Part shown: positions 22,578 through 33,200 of the stretch, piece by piece
Numbering within the stretch: position 1 is the first letter of the stretch
Layout: each line of letters begins with the position of its first letter
NCBI GenBank assembly: GCA_021158465.1
Contig: JAGGUN010000028.1
Location: 62,001 to 126,000, forward strand
Reading direction: 5' to 3'
Source: a bacterium
GTDB lineage: Bacteria > UBP14 > UBA6098 > 4484-93
Length of the DNA: 64,000 nt
Notes under the pieces: model-generated
The model's database searches: none
Told to the model about the DNA's origin: nothing
What the model saw: the letters and a program-made list of their open reading frames with translations, nothing else
Program-made: the position numbers and the translations under genes

Positions 22578-23596
22578 ACCCTGTACCTTTCTATCGTTGC
22601 ATCGTCCGCGGCGACGGCAGAGATAATCTTATCTCTCCCCCCAATGGACAGCAAAACCTCTCCTCTCCCGCCAAGCTTCGGCGAAAAGCGAACAACCATG
22701 CTGGAAAGGAGTTCGAGCATCTCTTCTGATACCTCGGACGGTGCAAGAAACACAGCAGAGGGACCAGCACACCTCAAGCACTCGATATGTCCAATATTTT
22801 CCACATTCTCTAAACTGTAGATGCTATCAAGCTCATCGGATTCCGTCTTATCCCTTGCTACAGAAAGGATTACATTATTTATCTTAAACATTCTCCCAAA
22901 CTTTACAATATCTGTAGCCGGGAAGTGCAGGTTCCCCGATTCAATCAGAGCAAAAACCCTTCTGGCAAATCCAGGGTCTGTTAGAAGACATCCGCCCGCA
23001 GGACTGATAAACTCTTTTATACCAAACTTCTTTGCAAGCTCGAACTGTCGAGCTCTTCCTCTTCCTCGTATATCTAGGAGCGTTTCCCTCTTGACAAATC
23101 CTGATTTTTCAAGCTCTGTCTCAGGAAGATTCTTTGCCGTAAGTGGTCGTAATATCCTGCCTTGGATACCAGAACGCTTATCGAGGAAAATAAGCGCATC
23201 TCTCCTCTGCGAGAACGGTCTCTGTCCGACGACTTCGCCTGTAATAATGCCTCTCGCCCCAACAAGTTTTGCCACCTCCCACCCTTTTCTGTAGAGATAC
23301 AGCCTACAATCGAGGCAGGGGTTAGCGTTCTTGCCATACCCGAACGAGGGCGAGCGAACGAGCTCGAGATAATCTTCTCCGACAGGAAGCTCTACTACCT
23401 CGCACCCTGCCGCCTCGTGGAAATACCGCTTCACCTCCCTCGAGAACCTACCTGGATAGAAGGGCAAAAGCATCTTCACGGCAAGGATAGAGTATCCCGC
23501 CTCGCTCATAAGCCGAGTAGCAAGTATTGAATCGAGCCCACCGGAAAACAGGGAAACAAAGCCATACCTTCTCTCAAACCGAACGGAACTTCCCAT
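22574..23596 (-). CDS. PP-loop ATPase, ThiI/MnmA-like tRNA thiolation family without THUMP domain
   Basis: SGGLDSILATRLM PP-loop, NPCLDCRLYLY, GEVVGQRPFSQ. Confidence 0.8.
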   Translation of the reverse strand: MGSSVRFERRYGFVSLFSGGLDSILATRLMSEAGYSILAVKMLLPFYPGRFSREVKRYFHEAAGCEVVELPVGEDYLELVRSPSFGYGKNANPCLDCRLYLYRKGWEVAKLVGARGIITGEVVGQRPFSQRRDALIFLDKRSGIQGRILRPLTAKNLPETELEKSGFVKRETLLDIRGRGRARQFELAKKFGIKEFISPAGGCLLTDPGFARRVFALIESGNLHFPATDIVKFGRMFKINNVILSVARDKTESDELDSIYSLENVENIGHIECLRCAGPSAVFLAPSEVSEEMLELLSSMVVRFSPKLGGRGEVLLSIGGRDKIISAVAADDATIERYRV

Positions 23597-25073
23597 CCCG
23601 TAGAGCCTTTGTCACATTCTCAAGCTCACGATAGAGCACCCTGTCTTCATCCAGGGGCTTAACCATTTGCCTGAGCTTATTGTAAAGAGATATCCCCGCA
23701 GGGGAGAGGGAGTTCTTCTCGACAAACTCCACACCCTGAGCAGCGGCGATAAGTTGAGCTGCCACCACCGTCTCTGTGTTCTCCAGAACCTGCATAAGCT
23801 TTCTTGCCGATGCTCCCCCCATACTCATATGGTCCTCCTGGTCGGCGGAAACAGGAATTGAATCAACGACAGTTGGATGAGACAGCATCTTGTTCTCACT
23901 AACAAGGTCAGCAACGGAGTACTGAAGCAGCATAAGCCCTGAGTTTAATCCACCATCCGGAGTCAAGAACGCAGGAAGTCCGGAGAGAGCAGGGTTAAAT
24001 AGTCTGTTTATATGCCGCTCAGCAAAGCTGGAGAGATCCGCCAAGGCAAGGGTCAGATACTCGAGGGCAAGAGCAACATACTCACCGTGGAAGTTCCCTC
24101 CAGAAAGCACCTCCTTTTTCTCAGGGAAGATAAGCGGATTATCACTAGCGGAGTTCATCTCAACGGCAATTACCTTCCTGACATGCTCCAGCACATCGAA
24201 GAACGCTCCAACAACCTGTGGCAGACAGCGTATAGAGTAAGCATCTTGGACCCTGCTGCTCCTCTTCGCGCCGGTCAAATGGGAACCAGATAGCAATTCT
24301 GTCATCCTTTTGGCAACAAAGAGCTGCCCGGGAAACGGTCTGACCTTGTGTATCCGCTCATCAAACGGTTCCTGCCTCCCTCCCAGAACCTCAATTGTTA
24401 GAGCAGAAATTCTGAGGAAGCTGTCGAGCAGATTTCTTGACCGCATCACGACAAGCGCCCCGATACCTGTCATAATCTGACAGCCGTTTATAAGAGCAAG
24501 CCCCTCTTTATATGATAGGGAGAGCGGTTCCATCTTCTTCCTGCGGAGGACAAGTATTGCAGGCAGACGTCCACCATTTGAGAACACCTCCCCTTCTCCA
24601 ATAAGCGGCAGGGACATCTGGGCAAGTTGGGTAAGGTCTCCACTTGCACCGATTGAACCCCTGTTATACACCACAGGGACGATCCCTTCGTTTAGGAACT
24701 CGAGCAGTCGCTCGACGAGCTCCACCCTAACACCCGAGAACCCTTTCGCAAGAGAATTTGCCCGAAGGAGCATCGCAGCCCTTACAATCTCCGGTGAAAG
24801 AGGTTCACCATTTGAGACCGCATGGCTCCTTAAAATCCGCATCTGCATCTCCTCGGCAGACCCCTTATCCACCCTGACACCAGCAAACTCGCCCACTCCT
24901 GTCGTTACACCATATACAGGCTCACCCTCATCGATGAGGCGAAGAAGTACCCTACGCGATTCATCCATCCTCTCGCGAGCAGCATCCGCCAGCTCAACTC
25001 TCTCCTTCTCAACAGCAACAGCCCATACATCATCCACCGATAGGTTCTCCCCATCTATCTTTACCATAGCCAC
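23574..25073 (-). CDS. hutH: Histidine ammonia-lyase
   Basis: MIO-forming GSIGASGDLTQLAQM, LRSHAVSNG, QEDHMSMG; hutI in same operon. Confidence 0.92.
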   Translation of the reverse strand: MAMVKIDGENLSVDDVWAVAVEKERVELADAARERMDESRRVLLRLIDEGEPVYGVTTGVGEFAGVRVDKGSAEEMQMRILRSHAVSNGEPLSPEIVRAAMLLRANSLAKGFSGVRVELVERLLEFLNEGIVPVVYNRGSIGASGDLTQLAQMSLPLIGEGEVFSNGGRLPAILVLRRKKMEPLSLSYKEGLALINGCQIMTGIGALVVMRSRNLLDSFLRISALTIEVLGGRQEPFDERIHKVRPFPGQLFVAKRMTELLSGSHLTGAKRSSRVQDAYSIRCLPQVVGAFFDVLEHVRKVIAVEMNSASDNPLIFPEKKEVLSGGNFHGEYVALALEYLTLALADLSSFAERHINRLFNPALSGLPAFLTPDGGLNSGLMLLQYSVADLVSENKMLSHPTVVDSIPVSADQEDHMSMGGASARKLMQVLENTETVVAAQLIAAAQGVEFVEKNSLSPAGISLYNKLRQMVKPLDEDRVLYRELENVTKALRDGKFRSV

Positions 25074-25081
25074 CTCCTCGA

Positions 25082-25567
25082 TTATCCTGAGAGCATACTG
25101 TCAAATATCCTGTCTGCCAGCATCTCAACAGCCTCGCGAACCGCCTCGTCCTCGCTGGCGTCCGCCTCAAACACTCCAAAACCGGTTATCTTCTTCGTCC
25201 ATATCTCCTCGCCTTTCGTTAAGTCGAAGAAGGTAACCTCACACTCGATGCGGATGATATACTCTCTTACCTCCTCCTCGCGCGTGTATGTGTACGCCTC
25301 CTTTTTGAACCTTGTTACCCTCAAAGTTAGTGTCCCCTCTGCCGATTCCCTCGATGTAAGCGTGAAGGCGTGGCTACCGACAAGCCTACCCCGGAGAGCC
25401 TCTTCGAGCATCTCGGGAAGCTCAAACCGGTCTGTGCTATTTTCAAAAGGGGATTCGATAAAAACCTTCCTAATGGATAAGCTCTTCGCCTTGTCCTCGA
25501 ACGAGTAAAAACAACCAGAAACAAAAGCAAGGATTAGCAGAACCCAACTATGCCTTCTCAAAGTCAA
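25082..25567 (-). CDS. LptE family LPS-assembly lipoprotein
   Basis: Lipobox VSGC, IRKVFIESPFENST...LEEALRGRLVGS, TFFDLTKGEEIWTKKITGFG. Confidence 0.8.
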   Translation of the reverse strand: MTLRRHSWVLLILAFVSGCFYSFEDKAKSLSIRKVFIESPFENSTDRFELPEMLEEALRGRLVGSHAFTLTSRESAEGTLTLRVTRFKKEAYTYTREEEVREYIIRIECEVTFFDLTKGEEIWTKKITGFGVFEADASEDEAVREAVEMLADRIFDSMLSG

Positions 25568-26822
25568 CCACCACCTTTCCAGATTTTATAACCTTCAACA
25601 CGGGGTTCACCCCATATCGATACGGAAGCATCCTGTGGTTGGAGAGAGCAAGGACGAGTATATCCGCCTTCTTCCCAACGGTTATGCTACCGATCTCATC
25701 CCCCCTCCCTATGGCGAATGCAGCATTTATCGTCGCCGCTGTTATCGCCTCAGCAACCGTCATTTTAAGATTAACACAGGCGAGTGTGAGCATCATCGGC
25801 ATACTCGGACAGAAATTTGAGCCGGGGTTAAAGTCAGTTGCTATTGCAACAGGTGCACCCGCTTCAATAAGCCTCCTCGCTGGAGCATGGTTGCTGAGTC
25901 CAAGGAAGAATGTGGTCCCTGGTAGAAGAACAGGGATCGTGTTCGATGAGGCAAGCGCTTCTATTCCACTGTTAGATATCGCGACGAGATGGTCTGCCGA
26001 GATAGCCCCGACCTCTACAGCCAGCTCGGCACCACCCAAAGAAACCATCTCGTCAGCATGCAACTTCAAGCCGAAGCCAAGACCCTTCGCTGACTTAAGA
26101 TACCTCCTCGAATCATCTATATCGAACACTCCCTCCTCACAGAAAATATCAACAAACCTCGCAAGACTCCTCCTTTTCACCTCGGGGAGCATCTCGCTTA
26201 TCACCAGGTCAAGATACTCTTTCCTTCTGCCTGCAAACTCCGGCGGTACCTCATGTGCTCCAAGGAATGTCGGGACAACATCTACCGGATGCAGCCTATC
26301 TGCCTCCTTTATCACCTCGAGCATCTTCATCTCGGACTCTACCGACAGCCCGTATCCACTTTTTACCTCTACTGTGGTGGTACCATGTTCAAGCATAATA
26401 TCAAGGTGTGACAGTGTCGCATTGAGAAGCTCTTCAAATGTCGCCTGACGGACAAACTCAACCGAACGGTTTATCCCACCACCTCTCCTCGCAATCTCCA
26501 TATACGAGACGCCGGAGTTCCTGAGCTCGAACTCATCCTCCCGTGTCCCAACGAAACAGCTATGGGTATGTGCATCGACAAAACCGGGGAGAACAAGCTT
26601 CCCGGAGGCGTCGATTATGGTCGTCCCCGGATGTATCTCGGCATCTTCCAAGACCTCGTTTGTGCTACCGCAGGCTACAATTCTGTCCCCCTCAATAGCA
26701 ACAGCACCATCGGTTACTATCACCGGCTTGCCCATATCCTTTCCACGAACAGGGGAGAAACCAACCTGTTTGTCAAGGGTCAGAAGCTCATCTGCACCGA
26801 GTATCAGAATGTCCGCTCTCAT
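25548..26822 (-). CDS. hutI: Imidazolonepropionase
   Basis: LVLPGFVDAHTHSCFVGTREDEFELR, ATDFNPGSNFCPSMPMMLTLACV. Confidence 0.96.
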   Translation of the reverse strand: MRADILILGADELLTLDKQVGFSPVRGKDMGKPVIVTDGAVAIEGDRIVACGSTNEVLEDAEIHPGTTIIDASGKLVLPGFVDAHTHSCFVGTREDEFELRNSGVSYMEIARRGGGINRSVEFVRQATFEELLNATLSHLDIMLEHGTTTVEVKSGYGLSVESEMKMLEVIKEADRLHPVDVVPTFLGAHEVPPEFAGRRKEYLDLVISEMLPEVKRRSLARFVDIFCEEGVFDIDDSRRYLKSAKGLGFGLKLHADEMVSLGGAELAVEVGAISADHLVAISNSGIEALASSNTIPVLLPGTTFFLGLSNHAPARRLIEAGAPVAIATDFNPGSNFCPSMPMMLTLACVNLKMTVAEAITAATINAAFAIGRGDEIGSITVGKKADILVLALSNHRMLPYRYGVNPVLKVIKSGKVVVDFEKA

Positions 26823-26883
26823 AGCCCTCCTTTTTTAAGTTTTCATTATAAGAGGTTATGCAAAGAAAATCAACATTTTTCTC

Positions 26884-26912
26884 TTGACAAGAGCATCCTA
26901 AAAAATTAGATA
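26884..26912 (+). promoter_or_regulatory. Candidate sigma70-type promoter (TTGACA-N17-TAGATA)
   Basis: Exact TTGACA at 26884-26889, 17-bp spacer, weak -10 TAGATA; upstream of 26955 ORF. Confidence 0.35.
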
Positions 26913-26954
26913 TTAAAGGGAAGCCGCCGCAAGAGAATAAACATGGGAGACCCA

Positions 26955-27665
26955 ATGGGTAAAAGGTATACTTTCTTAACCGTCTTTTTGCTCCTTACCA
27001 TCCTTTGGGGTGAAGCTTTTGCTTACCCTCCGAGAAGGGGTCAAAAAGAAGGCTCTCACTGGGGCTTTTATGTCGCCCCGATGCTTTCCTCCGAGAGGGT
27101 TGGACTCCGGCTCGATAACATCAAGTCTGCCTACAAGGATTCCGTCGCCATCGCCTTCGGAGTTGATGGAAGGGGTAAACTCGGTCTTGGCGGCAGAGTG
27201 GGGCTCTTCACACGGCTCGCAAATGGTCAACGAATTGACCTTGCTGTATCCGTCGATTACTTCGGTTCAACATTCTCCTTCTTCGAGTACTCAGGGACCA
27301 GTCTCTCCATCTACGAGTATGATCTCACAGGGCTTGAGATTTCCCCGAGAATCGTCTGGTCAGCCCATATACCCGAGGGGTTCGAACCCTATGTCTCCAT
27401 CGGATACGCCTATACCTCTCTTACGCTAAATGATGTCTCAACGGGGGTTCACGGTTTTAGCATCGCCACAGGAACAAGGGTAACATTTGCTGATGTCTAC
27501 GGTTTCTGGGCGGAGTTATCTGCCTCTCCGCTCGGAACCGTTGCATTCCAATACCCAAACGGAAAAGCCCCTTTTGAATACGCCCACAGACTCGAAGGAG
27601 GTACATTCTGCCTCCATGCAGGATTTGATTTCCCCGTCTCTTTCGCCGGCGCAACAAAAAGGTAA
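26955..27665 (+). CDS. Predicted outer-membrane beta-barrel-like exported protein
   Basis: Signal peptide, alternating beta-strand pattern, GGRVGLFTRLANGQRIDLAVSVDYFGS; start chosen after GGGAG-like RBS. Confidence 0.6.
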   Translation: MGKRYTFLTVFLLLTILWGEAFAYPPRRGQKEGSHWGFYVAPMLSSERVGLRLDNIKSAYKDSVAIAFGVDGRGKLGLGGRVGLFTRLANGQRIDLAVSVDYFGSTFSFFEYSGTSLSIYEYDLTGLEISPRIVWSAHIPEGFEPYVSIGYAYTSLTLNDVSTGVHGFSIATGTRVTFADVYGFWAELSASPLGTVAFQYPNGKAPFEYAHRLEGGTFCLHAGFDFPVSFAGATKR

Positions 27666-27685
27666 AATAAGAAAAGGAGTAAACA

Positions 27686-28981
27686 ATGAGGAAGAAGCTA
27701 TCTGTCTTGTTAAGTTTGATGGTATTTCCCTTAATCATAGGTTGTGCAGGGACAAAGCAGCTTCCCTATCCCTGTGACAGGCTCTATGAGCCAGGGGTAA
27801 TGCGTGTTACCACCCGCCCTGATATCGAGCTTTTCCCGTCCGTTTCTCCTGACGGGAAATGGATAGCATTTGCCTCCTGCGACCAGATCTGCGAGACAAG
27901 TTTCGACATCTGGACTGTCTCAAACGCTCCGGGGCATCCTGTTCGCGTGACACACACACCATCCGACGAACTGCACCCAGAATGGATATACGGGAGGAAT
28001 AGGATAATCTTCGACTCGGACAGGCTAATGGGCGAGCGCACGATATGGGTTGTCCACTCCGAGGGAGCAAAGAGCGCGATGAAGCCGTTCTCCACGGGGA
28101 AATATGAGGTAAAACCTGCGGTCTCTCCAGATTCAAAGAAGATCGCATTTGTTGCTTGCTCTGCGATAGAGTATTACTTCAGCTGTATGGACTTCTGCGA
28201 CCCGTGGGAAGATGACCCTCTTGACCCGTGCGAGATGATATATACTGTGAACCTCGATGGCACATTCCTCAAACAGCTCGTTCAAGGGACAGATCCTGCC
28301 TGGAGCCCTGATGGAAGAAGGCTCGCGTTCACAGCAAACTATGCCGGCAACAACGATATCTATACAATGGACGCGAACGGTGGCAATCTGACACAGATAA
28401 CATTCTCTCCATCAGACGACCGAGAACCTTGCTGGAGCCCCGACGGTAACTGGATTGCATTCGCTTCCGACCGTGCAGGGAACCCTGATATCTGGATAAG
28501 CAGAGCAGATGGCGGTGAGGTGATCCAGCTTACCACATTCCCCTCGTTCGATGCAGCCCCCGCATGGAGCAGAGACGGTTACATCTACTTCCACTCAAAC
28601 AGGGAAGAAGGCAACTGGGATATCTGGAGGCTTATGCCACCTATCAAACTGAAAAAGAAACCCCAAAAAGCTAAGGAACTCGCCCCACTTTCTCCAAGTA
28701 CATCAGCAAGGATTGAGGTCCTCAACTCCACGGGCGTTCCGAAGCTCGCTGCAAGTGTGGCTCAGGACCTGTCCGATAAAGGGTACAATATAGTAAGCAT
28801 CGGCAATTCAAAGAAAGAACGAAACCTCGCATCAACAAAGGTATACTACGCGCCAGGGTTCAAAACAGCCGCACTTGAGGTAGCAAGACAGCTTCCCGGA
28901 GTCCAGCGAGTCATCGAAAAAGCAGACATACAGAACGACATCGTTGTCGTGGTAGGAGAGGATCTGGCAAAGAAAAGATAA
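27686..28981 (+). CDS. Lipoprotein: TolB/PD40-like beta-propeller fused to C-terminal LytR_C-like domain
   Basis: Lipobox IIGC; repeated PSVSPDGKWIAFAS / DPAWSPDGRRLAFTA / PCWSPDGNWIAFAS; C-terminal RIEVLNSTGVPKLAASVAQDLSDKGYNIVS...IVVVVGEDL. Confidence 0.85.
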   Translation: MRKKLSVLLSLMVFPLIIGCAGTKQLPYPCDRLYEPGVMRVTTRPDIELFPSVSPDGKWIAFASCDQICETSFDIWTVSNAPGHPVRVTHTPSDELHPEWIYGRNRIIFDSDRLMGERTIWVVHSEGAKSAMKPFSTGKYEVKPAVSPDSKKIAFVACSAIEYYFSCMDFCDPWEDDPLDPCEMIYTVNLDGTFLKQLVQGTDPAWSPDGRRLAFTANYAGNNDIYTMDANGGNLTQITFSPSDDREPCWSPDGNWIAFASDRAGNPDIWISRADGGEVIQLTTFPSFDAAPAWSRDGYIYFHSNREEGNWDIWRLMPPIKLKKKPQKAKELAPLSPSTSARIEVLNSTGVPKLAASVAQDLSDKGYNIVSIGNSKKERNLASTKVYYAPGFKTAALEVARQLPGVQRVIEKADIQNDIVVVVGEDLAKKR

Positions 28982-28986
28982 AAAGG

Positions 28987-30009
28987 TCACTTGAAAAGCC
29001 CCGGTCCTTCGGGACTCCTTCCAAGATGCTTATAAGCAAGAGGAGTGGCAATCCTCCCCTTCGGCGTCCTGGCGATAAACCCCCTCAGGATAAGGTATGG
29101 TTCGTATACCTCCTCAATCGTGCCGGCATCTTCACCAACGGAAACAGCTATCGTCGATAGCCCAACAGGACCACCCGAAAACTTCTCAACTATCGTGACC
29201 AGTATCCGCTTATCCATCTCACCCAGACCGAACTCATCTATCTGGAATAGGGAGAGTGCATCCAAGGCAACGGTTTTCGTAATCCTGCCGTCCGAGCGGA
29301 CAAGAGCAAAATCCCTGATACGCCGGAGGAGCCTGTTCGCAATCCTCGGCGTTCCACGGGAGCGCCCAGCAATCTCTGCGCCAGCCGCCTCCGTCAATTC
29401 CACAGATAGTATCCTGGCAGAACGGATAAGTATCCTGTGTATATCCTCTGGAGAGTAGTAGTCAAGCCTCTCAGCTATCCCAAACCTCGAGCGAAAAGCC
29501 GGGGAGAGAAGCCCTGCCCGGGTCGTCGCAGCAACAAGGGTAAAGTAGGGAAGTGATAACCTAACACTCCTCGCTCCCGGCCCCTTATCAAGCACTATAC
29601 TGAGCGAGAAATCCTCCATCGCCGAATAAAGATACTCCTCAACCGCCCGAGGAAGCCTATGCACCTCATCAATAAACAACACATCCCCATCCGATAGCGA
29701 TGTCAAGATCCCCGCAAGGTCACCCGGCTTCTCGAGAGCAGGACCAGATGTGTCACAGCAGGATACACCAAGCTCATTGGCAATGATGTGAGCAAGCGTT
29801 GTCTTCCCAAGTCCAGACGGACCATAGAATAGACAATGGTCAAGAGCCTCACTACGCACACGAGCAGCCTCTATAAAAATCGAGAGCTTCTCCTTAACCC
29901 GTCTCTGTCCGACAAACTCAGAGAGCCTACTCGGACGAAGCCGCTCCTCAAACCGTGCCTCCTCCGGCTCCCGCTCCGAGGACAACAACCTACTCAAAAC
30001 ACCCCCCAT
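28987..30009 (-). CDS. ruvB: Holliday junction ATP-dependent DNA helicase RuvB
   Basis: FYGPSGLGKTTLAHIIANE, LFIDEVHRLPRAVEEYLYSAMEDF, TLVAATTRAGLLSPAFRSRFG. Confidence 0.97.
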   Translation of the reverse strand: MGGVLSRLLSSEREPEEARFEERLRPSRLSEFVGQRRVKEKLSIFIEAARVRSEALDHCLFYGPSGLGKTTLAHIIANELGVSCCDTSGPALEKPGDLAGILTSLSDGDVLFIDEVHRLPRAVEEYLYSAMEDFSLSIVLDKGPGARSVRLSLPYFTLVAATTRAGLLSPAFRSRFGIAERLDYYSPEDIHRILIRSARILSVELTEAAGAEIAGRSRGTPRIANRLLRRIRDFALVRSDGRITKTVALDALSLFQIDEFGLGEMDKRILVTIVEKFSGGPVGLSTIAVSVGEDAGTIEEVYEPYLILRGFIARTPKGRIATPLAYKHLGRSPEGPGLFK

Positions 30010-30205
30010 CTAAACCTGCAAAAAAATATGCTGTATCTGCAAAAATCCTTTGCACCTCCGCACTGCTTAACCATTATCGCTTTCAAAATCAATAGATTAC
30101 ATCCATCAACCCTCCTGGCACGCCTTTTGCTAACCAACTTATGGAATTTATCCTCCTTCCTCCTCTCTTTCACGGGGCGGCTGGACCCTGTGTGGTTCGG
30201 TCGCC

Positions 30206-33200
30206 TTATCTCAAAAGCAGCATCTTCTTTGCCTCGCTATATTCACCTGCTGTGAGCTTATAAAGATAGAGTCCTGACGGGAGAACCGTTCCCTGCTCGT
30301 CTTTCCCGTCCCAAAGGAGGGAATTTGTGCCTCCAGCTGGAAGCTCAAACTGCTTTATCTTCTCTCCAAGGAGGTTAAATATCTCCAAGGTTGCTCGGTC
30401 CATCCCTTCGGGTATGGAAACCGTTATTCTTGTTTCCGGGTTGAACGGATTGGGATAGTTTTGGGAAAGATAGAATCTATCGGGATGCCGATTGCTCTCA
30501 ACTCGAGCGAAGACATAGACAGAGAGCTCTATTGTTACAGTCGTTGTGTAATCGTCGGGATCAGCGGTTATACAGAGCTCGAGCTGGATAGTTGTATCCT
30601 GAGGGACCACGCCCGTAGAGAGGGAGAACGGTGAAGAATCATTTGCCACAGTAAAGCCTGGACTAATGGTGCCGTAGAAGGCGTTTGCACGGTCAACGGT
30701 CACAAAATCAGCTGTCGATGATAGGGTTGCATTGACCATATATGCCCTGGCCCCACCACCGTTTTTGAGAGAGACGACTAATCCAAAATCCTCGTTTTGG
30801 TCCACGAACCCGTTACCGTTTCCGCCTGGTGGTGGATCACTAACTGCAAGTCCAACAGGGTAAATCCAGGGTGACGGGGAAAGCTCCTCCGGGGGATATG
30901 TCGTGAACTTTATCGCCCTTCCATCTATGAGTGGCTCGGCATTCTCAGCGTATGAATTGTGGTAGAGATACTGGATCCCGATAGTCTCCGTGTGGTCTTC
31001 GATCCCAACAGCGTTGCTTGAGGCGTTATCGATGTCTTGATACTGGAAAACTATCTCTCCATCTCCTGTTGGTGTGGGGTAATACCCGGGGTCATACAGA
31101 ATAACCTCGAATGTTTCACGGTTGTAAGGGTAGCCGTAATGCGCTGCCTCTTTATACTCAATAATAAAGCGGTGGTTTGCCTCGTCGGTATATTGATAGA
31201 CATCACCGTATCCAGAGGAGGTGCGTAAGTCCAGGTCGTCCCAGAACGGTGCAACTATTCTTTTTGCCTCGCCCAGATGCGGAATATTATGCTCATGTAT
31301 CCCACTACCACCAGACCAGGTCTCGGTGCCGAGCGCCAGGAACCCGTTCGTGCAAACAGAGATATTCTCATAATCGATCCCGTAATACTTGAATGTGAAC
31401 GGGAGTGGGATAGTTGTTATATCGTCATCTCTGTCAGTTATGGCAGATATTGCAGAGCCTGTCGAGCTTATCTCAACCCAAGAGTACGAGGGAGCATGCC
31501 CTGTGAGCGTATCGGTATCGTCATAGCAGTAGTATCCGTACGAGTCAGGACCGACCGGCAGATTATACTCCGAGCCACCACAGGGCAGGTATCCTGTTAA
31601 TGTATCGATATACGGGTAGGTGCCGCCGTTACCAAAAACGAATAGGGTATAGGGAAGGGAATCTGGTAGTATCTCCTCTGGGTTAATCGATGTTGCGAAC
31701 GGGTTGTGGTCGTTTGAGACCGTTTCGTTGGTGTCAACAGGAGGGAAGCTTGCCACAGAGTCAACGACAAATGCGTATTCCTCGGGTAGTCTCAATTTGA
31801 GCGTACCTCCATCGAGCGCTCCCTGTCCATCGTTGTGGATAGCAAATGATATTTGGGGTGTTTCGCCTGTCCAGACAAGTCCATCCCCGTTGCCATGCGG
31901 TGGAGCATCATCCACATAAGAGAATACAACAGAAATCCTCGCCGCTGCAACAGTGAGGTTCGGGCTTGCTGCCTCCCAGGTATGGAGCAGGTTATCATGC
32001 GTCGTGACAGTGAAATGCAGCACCTGGAAGCTTGTGCAGGCAGATGATACCTCGAACTCAAACGGCACCTCAGATGTTACCTCCCCACCGTAAGGTATCC
32101 TGTCGAGGTAGACCGAGTCGACATTGATTGTGACAAACTCCGAGTCATCGGTTGTAAGGCGTGCCCAGACACCGTTCGCCTGCTCCGAACCATAGTTCTT
32201 GACAATAATGTAAAGCTCAACCCTCTCGCCAGGGTTCAGCATACCGTCACCGTTTCCACCGGAGGAGTCATCGAGGATACAATCATAGTAGATTGCATAG
32301 GGTCCCTCTGTGCCAGGCGAGGCAAACCCCTCGTATTTCAGGTAATTCGGTTTGGTGACGGTTATATTCAGTGTGTCAAAATTGACAATATCGAGCGACA
32401 GGTTGACAGAGCCATCCGCACCCGTGTATCCTGTCTCATAGACCGTCGAGTCCATATAGCAGCAGACGAGAGCACCGGAGACAGGGGAACCTGCCGATGT
32501 TACGGAGACGGGAAAATCTATATGCCCCATACCGACAATAGGTGGATGGGAAACATCCAGTTCCTGCGGCGTATCCGTCCACATACACAGCTCCGGATCA
32601 CCCAGGATGTTGTAAGAATAGTACTCCTTGCGGGTATAACCGTTCACTCCCATATTGTCGAACATATAGTTCTTACCCTCAACCATGCATACCCCCAGCC
32701 GATGGATGTCGTCATCGCAGAGCGCAACATAGAACCCGCGGTGCAATGCAGAGCGCTCATGGACATTGCTCGATATCTCTGTTGAGCCGTAAAAGGCAAC
32801 AGCTCCGGATAGATTGCCACCGTTGTGAGCCCTCGTCCAAGTCTCACAGACATGATCATCATCGGCGTAATCACCTGTTCCACAGGTGACAGAGAGTATT
32901 ACAGGCATCATAGCACCGTTTGTCGCAGCATCGGGGTTCATACCCCCGAACGGTGGCCACCAGTCGACAACAGACTGCCCCCTGAAGTTCATAAATGTTA
33001 TACCCCAGTTGACATCACGGAAGACATCATCGGCATCGTCACCACCATCCATGTGGTAGTAGCTGACGGTATCATAACCGATAGATAGCAGTTTATCTTT
33101 TATAAACATCAAGGTGTTGTAATAGCTGGTATCATCCTCATCGTGGTCCTCTCTCATAAAGTTCGTTGCCCTCTTGAACCAGTCAGGGTCAGACATCGGA

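Noticed and set aside
24934-26448. Long + strand ORFs 25639-26448 and 24934-25236
   Set aside because: Antisense to hutI, lptE-like and hutH, which have strong family motifs; low-complexity Ser/Ala-rich translations typical of antisense frames.
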